11,003 bases of DNA from Actinomycetota bacterium. Lineage in GTDB: Bacteria; Actinomycetota; Humimicrobiia; Humimicrobiales; Humimicrobiaceae. The stretch is from assembly GCA_018399435.1 (NCBI GenBank), contig JAGYOJ010000030.1:1-11003 (forward strand), written 5' to 3'. This document shows, piece by piece, positions 6,852 through 11,003 of the stretch (position 1 is the stretch's first letter; every line of letters starts with the position of its first letter). The translations under genes were made by a program, and so were the position numbers. The notes below the pieces were generated by a model. It saw only the letters and a program-made list of their open reading frames with translations. It ran no database searches and was not told the origin of the DNA.

Positions 6852-7372
6852 TTTTTTAATATTATTTCAGTAACAAACTTACACCATCTCTGGCTAAACT
6901 GGTCTCCTTTTACAATTATTTGATATGGCCCGCTTCCGCCTTCTTTTCTGGTCCCTAAAGCCTTTCCGTCTATCTGGAAAGCAATATAGATATTATTATC
7001 ATCTAGGACTTCCCCGCTGTTAAAGGCTACTGTATAGCCATCAATAGCCCTTACTATAATATTTAAATAATTTTTAGCATCTATATCCATACTTTCTAGA
7101 ACTTCCCTTAATTCTACCCCGGTATAGATATGCTTTTTAGGCCCTGAATCGCTTGTGTCAAGATTAGCATTAAAATCCTCCGGCCCAAGGCCCAATAGAT
7201 AATCCAGCCCTATTGTTTTTAGCTCTTTTTCCCCTTCTTTTATAATTATTTTAGCTTCTTTTTGCATTTGCCTTTTTGCCTCCAGTCCTTGAAAGTTTAA
7301 AAATACAGCAATTCCAACAACTGCTAAAAGAACTGCTATAACTGATATAATTATTATATTTTGTTTCTTCAT
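6848..7372 (-). CDS. Membrane-anchored SUOX-fold-like (Oxidored_molyb-type) domain protein, no catalytic Cys
   Basis: A 174-residue protein with an N-terminal membrane anchor (about residues 5-26) and no lipobox, followed by a charged linker and one extracytoplasmic domain at about 45-174. The domain reads like the core of the sulfite-oxidase-type molybdopterin-binding fold: YTGVELREVLE (83-93), a DGYTVAF block (111-117), GGSGPYQIIV (145-154) and a closing WCKFVTEI (163-170). The family assignment is by motif pattern and not certain. True SUOX enzymes ligate molybdenum through a Cys ahead of the first motif; here that stretch has none, and the only Cys (164) is in the last motif. It is therefore probably a binding or structural protein. 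It sits 7 bases after the phosphodiesterase gene and overlaps the first ATPase gene by 4. No Shine-Dalgarno is evident. Confidence 0.72.
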   Translation of the reverse strand: MKKQNIIIISVIAVLLAVVGIAVFLNFQGLEAKRQMQKEAKIIIKEGEKELKTIGLDYLLGLGPEDFNANLDTSDSGPKKHIYTGVELREVLESMDIDAKNYLNIIVRAIDGYTVAFNSGEVLDDNNIYIAFQIDGKALGTRKEGGSGPYQIIVKGDQFSQRWCKFVTEIILKK

Positions 7373-7379
7373 CTTAAAA

Positions 7380-8849
7380 TTATTTAATTAAAATATAGGG
7401 GACAATCATATCCTCATGCCTAAATGCGCCATGGTCCCCTCCAACACCAGTTGAATGCATCCCATGGTCTGAGGTAATAATTGCCTTGCCCTCCCAATTG
7501 TCCAGTAATTTTTCAATATAAGCATCAATATTTTTTATAGTCTTCATAGTGTTTTTATCCAAATCGCCATAATTATGGCCGCTATCATCTATACTGTGAA
7601 AATGGGCTACTATAAAGTCATAGCCATTATCTAAGTTCTGCAAAGCAAACTTAAATATTTCATCATCCGAGGTCCCATTTCTATTTATATCAGTGTTTAG
7701 GATTGGCTCTATTTCATAATCCAAAAATTTTATATCCCCTTCTATTACCAGCGCTTTTTTATCCTTGCTCAAAATATGTTTAAAAATAGAATCGCACATT
7801 ATTTTTCTCTGCTTCCTGCTATAAACTCCATTCAGGTAAGGGGGTTTTCCTGTAATCATAGCAGCAAAACCAGAATTTGTGGTTGGCTTATAAACACTTG
7901 TAGCCATTACTGCAGGCTCTAGATTTTTGAGAAAAGGCGCATATCCATTTTCTATGGCATACTCATATTGATGGTAACCAAAACCATCTAAAAAAATGAG
8001 CAAAACTTTCTGCCCTGAATTAATATACTGCAAGGTATCATAATAGGCATCCATTATGCTTGCTGCAGGAGGGTCAATTATTACTCCAACCGTATCTTCT
8101 ATAAATTCATCACTTTCTTTTTTGGCGTAACTTATCTTATTGCCAGCAGCTTCAAAATCACCCAGACCATGAGTAAAAAGATATTCGCCTTTTCTACCCA
8201 TTACAAGCGCGCTTGAAAAATCTGGAACGGATGAGAAATCTTTTATATTAAAAATCTTTTTTTCCTCAAAAATCATTGCTCTATTATAATTATCGCCCTC
8301 TTTTTGTAAAACTTCTCCAATAAAGCTCAAAGTTGTTCCTGTTTTTAATAATAAGCTGCCAATAGATGAACTAAAGATATTTTCATTAGCATTTATTATA
8401 TTAAAATTATTTTCCATATTACTATCTTTTGAAACCACTGTTATACTTTCCAGCCCCTTTATATTGCTGCTTCCGGGATGGGCTAAATTTATAGCCTGCC
8501 AGCCATTTTCTGAAAATACTATATAATATTTCTCTAATGTATTTCCTTCAATTCTTGATGCCCTGCCGTCCCTTCCAATAAACATCACTAAATAATTATC
8601 ACTTACAGGTTCAGATAATTCAATTAAATCCCTTGCCTTTATCCCTTTATAGGCGCCTCCCCCATAACTTATTCTCTTATTAAAATCCAGGCTATCAGGA
8701 TTGCTTATTGATACAGGTTCGCATATATCGCCATTTATATATAATGCAGGGATGTAGTTGCTGCTTTTAAAAAAATAGAGGATAGCTGCACCCAAAAGAG
8801 CTACTGCTACAAATAAAAGGGCGAATATTATATAAAAATATTTCTTCAA
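7380..8849 (-). CDS. Membrane-anchored alkaline-phosphatase/NPP-superfamily phosphodiesterase with SUOX-like N-terminal region
   Basis: A 489-residue two-part protein. After an N-terminal membrane anchor (about 5-27), residues 35-140 resemble a degenerate SUOX-like domain (YKGIKARDLIE at 67-77, then GRDGR, then IKGLESITVV at 130-139). A weaker second copy may lie at 155-260. Residues about 280-489 are a metal-dependent phosphodiesterase/phosphatase domain of the NPP/alkaline phosphatase superfamily. The expected residues are all present: Asp288 (FLDGFG), candidate nucleophile Thr324 (PTTNSG before ITG), Asp421 and His425 (DDSGH), Asp461 and His462 (SDHGM), and His473 (GDHGAF). It should thus be active outside the cell on a phosphodiester, pyrophosphate or phosphomonoester bond. 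The start is TTG, directly after the S-component stop, with AAAGGTGG seven bases upstream. Its role in preparing the transporter substrate is inference. Confidence 0.86.
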   Translation of the reverse strand: MKKYFYIIFALLFVAVALLGAAILYFFKSSNYIPALYINGDICEPVSISNPDSLDFNKRISYGGGAYKGIKARDLIELSEPVSDNYLVMFIGRDGRASRIEGNTLEKYYIVFSENGWQAINLAHPGSSNIKGLESITVVSKDSNMENNFNIINANENIFSSSIGSLLLKTGTTLSFIGEVLQKEGDNYNRAMIFEEKKIFNIKDFSSVPDFSSALVMGRKGEYLFTHGLGDFEAAGNKISYAKKESDEFIEDTVGVIIDPPAASIMDAYYDTLQYINSGQKVLLIFLDGFGYHQYEYAIENGYAPFLKNLEPAVMATSVYKPTTNSGFAAMITGKPPYLNGVYSRKQRKIMCDSIFKHILSKDKKALVIEGDIKFLDYEIEPILNTDINRNGTSDDEIFKFALQNLDNGYDFIVAHFHSIDDSGHNYGDLDKNTMKTIKNIDAYIEKLLDNWEGKAIITSDHGMHSTGVGGDHGAFRHEDMIVPYILIK

Positions 8850-9434
8850 TTATTTTCCACCTTTATTAAACTTAAACCAGGGCAAATCAATTTTTCTAAT
8901 CCCTTTGATTATCATATAGGCTAAAAGCCCACCTAAACCTCCAGATAACGCCCCTCCTGCCAGCGTAAGCATCAGGGGCACTGCAGGAAGCTTAAAAAAA
9001 ACAAAATTGGTAAGTGCGGTGCCACCCAAATTTGCTGCCATTCCTGCAAAAAAACAGGAATATATATTATCCGCATATTGCCTGGTTAAAAAAAGTATTA
9101 AATCAACTGCAATGCCTGGAGAAAGATAGGTAATCAGGCTTATAACCCCATGGGTTCCAAATACGCCTGTTGCAGTAACTAAAATTGCCTGCACCAACGC
9201 TACCAATATTGCTGTCCCGGGCTTTTTTATAAGGCCTGCCCCTACCACAATCCACATCATGTAAAATCCTCCAGCAATAGCGCCTCCGGGGATAAAAAGA
9301 GGCCCAGTTATTATATGCACAAGTGGCACTATTACCGGCTTCATTGCAATGCCTATAGCTGCAACCATGGCAATAACTACAAGATCAAATAAAGAAAACT
9401 TTTTTAAATATCTTCTTGCTATTCCTTCTTTCAC
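8850..9434 (-). CDS. ECF transporter S component (substrate-binding membrane subunit)
   Basis: A 194-residue integral membrane protein, the usual size of an S component, with about six hydrophobic segments between residues 15 and 178. The first has small-residue spacing (IAMVAAIGIA, 21-30) like the Ala motif with which S components dock on EcfT. Other visible features are GPLFIPGGAIAGG (44-56) and KPGTAILVALVQA (71-83) followed by TGVFG. The KPG-A pattern recalls the YkoE group (hydroxymethylpyrimidine/thiamine-related), but the resemblance is remote and I would not infer that substrate. It lacks the N-terminal signature of CbiM/NikM metal transporters. The start is GTG at 9432-9434, immediately after the lipoprotein stop, with only a weak upstream AAGG; coupling is likely. 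It lies between secreted SUOX-like proteins and the phosphodiesterase, so those probably handle its substrate. Confidence 0.87.
   Translation of the reverse strand: MKEGIARRYLKKFSLFDLVVIAMVAAIGIAMKPVIVPLVHIITGPLFIPGGAIAGGFYMMWIVVGAGLIKKPGTAILVALVQAILVTATGVFGTHGVISLITYLSPGIAVDLILFLTRQYADNIYSCFFAGMAANLGGTALTNFVFFKLPAVPLMLTLAGGALSGGLGGLLAYMIIKGIRKIDLPWFKFNKGGK
8857..8864 (-). promoter_or_regulatory. Shine-Dalgarno deciding the TTG start of the phosphodiesterase gene
   Basis: The minus strand reads AAAGGTGG, seven bases before the TTG at 8847-8849 and inside the last codons of the S-component gene. The next in-frame Met is residue 89, which would remove the membrane anchor, so the TTG is the better start. 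Confidence 0.65.
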
Positions 9435-9911
9435 TTATTCTATAACCTTAATCTTTGCCACATTTTTAATCCACGCGCTCCCATGCATAGTTTTTACTAC
9501 CAGCCTTGGCAAGCCGTCACCTTCTGTTAATTCTTTGCCGTCTTTTACAAGGCCTAAAATTGTTCCATCATCATTTATTGTATTGGCATCAAATTCTTTT
9601 GAGTAGCCATCAGAAGCTTCCACTGCAACCGTGCTGTATTCTTTAATGCCTGCCTTATTTAGTAAATCTGCCAGCTTTATTCCTTTCCATTTTTCTTCAG
9701 TCTTGCTGCCATCTTCTTTTTCAAGCACTGCTTCAATCTCAATTATTTTTATATCCTGTATTTCACTGCTTCCAATTTCTGTGCCAATACCATCGCTTTC
9801 TATAATCTCTACCGCCCATTGCTGGGTAGTAACGGCAGCCTGGCTGCTGCATCCGGCAAATACAAATAAAATCAGCATAACTGGTAGTAAAATTGCTGAA
9901 AGCTTACGCAT
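9435..9911 (-). CDS. Lipoprotein with one SUOX-fold-like domain
   Basis: A 158-residue predicted lipoprotein. The signal peptide (1-20) ends in VFAGC with Cys21 as the lipidation site, so the protein is tethered outside the membrane. The single domain (about 31-158) repeats the operon's SUOX-like motif set: WKGIKLADLL (75-84), ASDGYSKEF (99-107), GDGLPRLVV (131-139) and WIKNVAKI (147-154). There is no Cys after the lipid anchor, so the molybdenum-ligating Cys of sulfite oxidase is missing and redox catalysis is unlikely. It may be a ligand-binding or docking protein for the adjacent S component. ATG start; the minus strand at 9921-9914 reads AGGGGGAG just upstream, overlapping the previous gene's stop codon. 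It is 8 bases from the upstream gene and directly abuts the S-component gene. Confidence 0.8.
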   Translation of the reverse strand: MRKLSAILLPVMLILFVFAGCSSQAAVTTQQWAVEIIESDGIGTEIGSSEIQDIKIIEIEAVLEKEDGSKTEEKWKGIKLADLLNKAGIKEYSTVAVEASDGYSKEFDANTINDDGTILGLVKDGKELTEGDGLPRLVVKTMHGSAWIKNVAKIKVIE

Positions 9912-9919
9912 GTCTCCCC

Positions 9920-11002
9920 CTATTTGGTTTCAATTAATAATATGTTTTTAAGGATTTTTCCTTCACCCAAATTTTTAAAATATAGTTCCAGCTCCCCTTC
10001 ATTGTTTAAATATATTATTCCCTTATCCAAATCAGAAGAATCTATTTCCAGATTAAACCCGTCTGATGCAGTAAATATATAAACATCTGCCTCCTTGATT
10101 TTTGTTTCATCCAATATCTTGTCCACGGCTATGCCTTCTTTTGCTCCAATTTTAGCATTTTCAAAAAACTGCAGCCCTTCCGGGCATGAAAGATATACTG
10201 TCTTCTCATAAAGAAACCACAATATATCCTTAATCCACATTCCCTTTGGGAGGTCATCAGAAAGAAAAGTTGGTGAATTTTCGCCGCTTATCTTTATATA
10301 GCCGCTATTAAATATTTCTTCCTTTTCAGTTTTTTCAAAGCCGTCAGAACTCTTTATAAGGACTTCGTCTGAGAGATCTTTAAAATTATAATCACATAAT
10401 AAATTTTTAACTGTTACAGCCTTATCAGTTTTACCATAATATTCATATTCTTCAGTGTTTATGTTTTTAACTAAAGTATCAATAAAAATAATCCTTTCAG
10501 GCACCAGTGATACTTTTTTTTGGCCTAGCCCAATTTTTACTAAATTTTTTACCCAATACATTGTCCTCTGGTTGGGCACAACTGCCCTTAAAGGCTTCTC
10601 CCACTCTTCTAAAGGCTCACCATCCATTTCATAAGCAAGTATTATTTTTTCTTTTTTTATAACTTCTCCAGGAACCTCAATGCTATATCCGTCACTAGCA
10701 TAAAATCTTAATGAAGCAATACTATCTTTATTCTGAGAAAAGTAATTTTTAAGGATATCTTCTAAATACACACCTTTGACTTTTCTTAACTCTTTTTGGT
10801 CATCAGAGCTAATTGAATTAACTTCTTTCTTAATTTCTGGAAATTCCTTAATTTCAGCCATTCCTAATTCAATTTTTTGGCCAAAACCTTGTATGGTTAA
10901 TTTTTGCACAGATTTAATTTCTTGTTTTAAGCATCCGGTAAAAAGAAGCAATGCAATAAGAAGCAGGGCAATTGCTGAAGCAATTAATTTTTTAAAAATC
11001 AA
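9920..11002 (-). CDS. Lipoprotein with three degenerate tandem SUOX-like repeats (5' end at window edge)
   Basis: At least 360 residues. The signal peptide ends in LLFTGC, lipidated at Cys24. Three similar units follow at about 33-160, 163-262 and 267-358. Each has a SDG core with matching flanks (YASDGYSIEV at 101-110, KSSDGFEKTE at 217-226, TASDGFNLEI at 311-320) and closes with a WVKNLVKI-like segment (150-157, 256-263, 350-357). Unit 1 is closest to the single-domain lipoprotein encoded next, with PLRAVVP before its closing motif. Units 2 and 3 are more diverged. No unit has a Cys at the usual molybdenum-ligand place (others at 203 and 273). The only start visible is a TTG at 11000-11002, one base from the edge, with its ribosome binding site outside, so the true start may lie further right. 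As first visible gene of the operon it could be a multi-site binding protein for the transporter. Confidence 0.75.
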   Translation of the reverse strand: MIFKKLIASAIALLLIALLLFTGCLKQEIKSVQKLTIQGFGQKIELGMAEIKEFPEIKKEVNSISSDDQKELRKVKGVYLEDILKNYFSQNKDSIASLRFYASDGYSIEVPGEVIKKEKIILAYEMDGEPLEEWEKPLRAVVPNQRTMYWVKNLVKIGLGQKKVSLVPERIIFIDTLVKNINTEEYEYYGKTDKAVTVKNLLCDYNFKDLSDEVLIKSSDGFEKTEKEEIFNSGYIKISGENSPTFLSDDLPKGMWIKDILWFLYEKTVYLSCPEGLQFFENAKIGAKEGIAVDKILDETKIKEADVYIFTASDGFNLEIDSSDLDKGIIYLNNEGELELYFKNLGEGKILKNILLIETK

Positions 11003-11003
11003 T

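Noticed and set aside
4736..9434. Cobalt/nickel (CbiMNQO or NikMNQO) transporter
   Set aside because: The S component lacks the CbiM/NikM N-terminal metal-binding signature and no CbiN/NikN-like small protein is present; the A and T subunits alone do not decide the substrate.
6848..9911. Catalytic sulfite-oxidase or YedY/MsrP-type enzyme among the SUOX-like proteins
   Set aside because: No Cys is present in the segment where these enzymes ligate molybdenum, and the domains are small or degenerate.
9349..9951. Plus-strand frames opposite the lipoprotein and S-component genes (9349-9606, 9631-9951)
   Set aside because: Ser/Ile/Pro-rich antisense translations with no motif; the minus-strand proteins are well supported.
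1..11003. CRISPR array, tRNA, rRNA, insertion sequence or phage genes
   Set aside because: No regularly spaced repeats, no tRNA-like cloverleaf, and no transposase or integrase reading frame was seen in either strand.

Overview
The window is AT-rich and densely packed, with strong GGAGG-type ribosome binding sites and many TTG starts. It carries an ECF-type vitamin/cofactor transporter, lipoproteins with short clostridial-looking signal peptides, and a MobB protein with a cysteine-rich tail. Together these suggest a strictly anaerobic low-GC Firmicute (Clostridia or a close relative). That placement is inference from gene style; no rRNA or other phylogenetic marker is present.

Layout. (1) 25-1878, plus strand: a cytoplasmic two-PAS, GGDEF, HD-GYP protein for cyclic-di-GMP turnover. 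Its reading frame is open to the left edge, so its start is uncertain. (2) 1879-2159: the convergent gap, holding what looks like the frameshifted 3' end of a decayed minus-strand gene (about 1883-2073). (3) 2160-3170, minus: a Gfo/Idh/MocA-family NAD(P)-dependent oxidoreductase with its own extended -10 promoter in the 102-base gap upstream. (4) 3273 to the right edge, minus: ten genes in one direction, with gaps of at most 9 bases or short overlaps. They are almost certainly one operon, and its promoter lies beyond the right edge.

The operon, in transcription order, encodes: a lipoprotein with three degenerate SUOX-fold-like (oxidoreductase molybdopterin-binding, Pfam Oxidored_molyb type) repeats; a second lipoprotein with one such domain; a membrane S component of an ECF transporter; a membrane-anchored alkaline-phosphatase/NPP-superfamily phosphodiesterase with a SUOX-like N-terminal region; a membrane-anchored single SUOX-like domain; two ECF ATPases; the ECF T component; a MobB-type GTP-binding protein with a C-terminal cysteine-rich domain; and a small kinase-fold protein.

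Working hypothesis (inference). This is an uptake and salvage system for a pterin-type cofactor, perhaps molybdopterin or its dinucleotide, or a related nucleotide-linked cofactor. The outside-facing SUOX-like domains lack a cysteine at the usual catalytic place and could be binding proteins. The phosphodiesterase could cleave the dinucleotide outside the cell, the ECF complex could import the product, and MobB could help rebuild the guanine dinucleotide form inside. Two independent parts, the SUOX fold and MobB, point to molybdopterin. The substrate is not proven by sequence.
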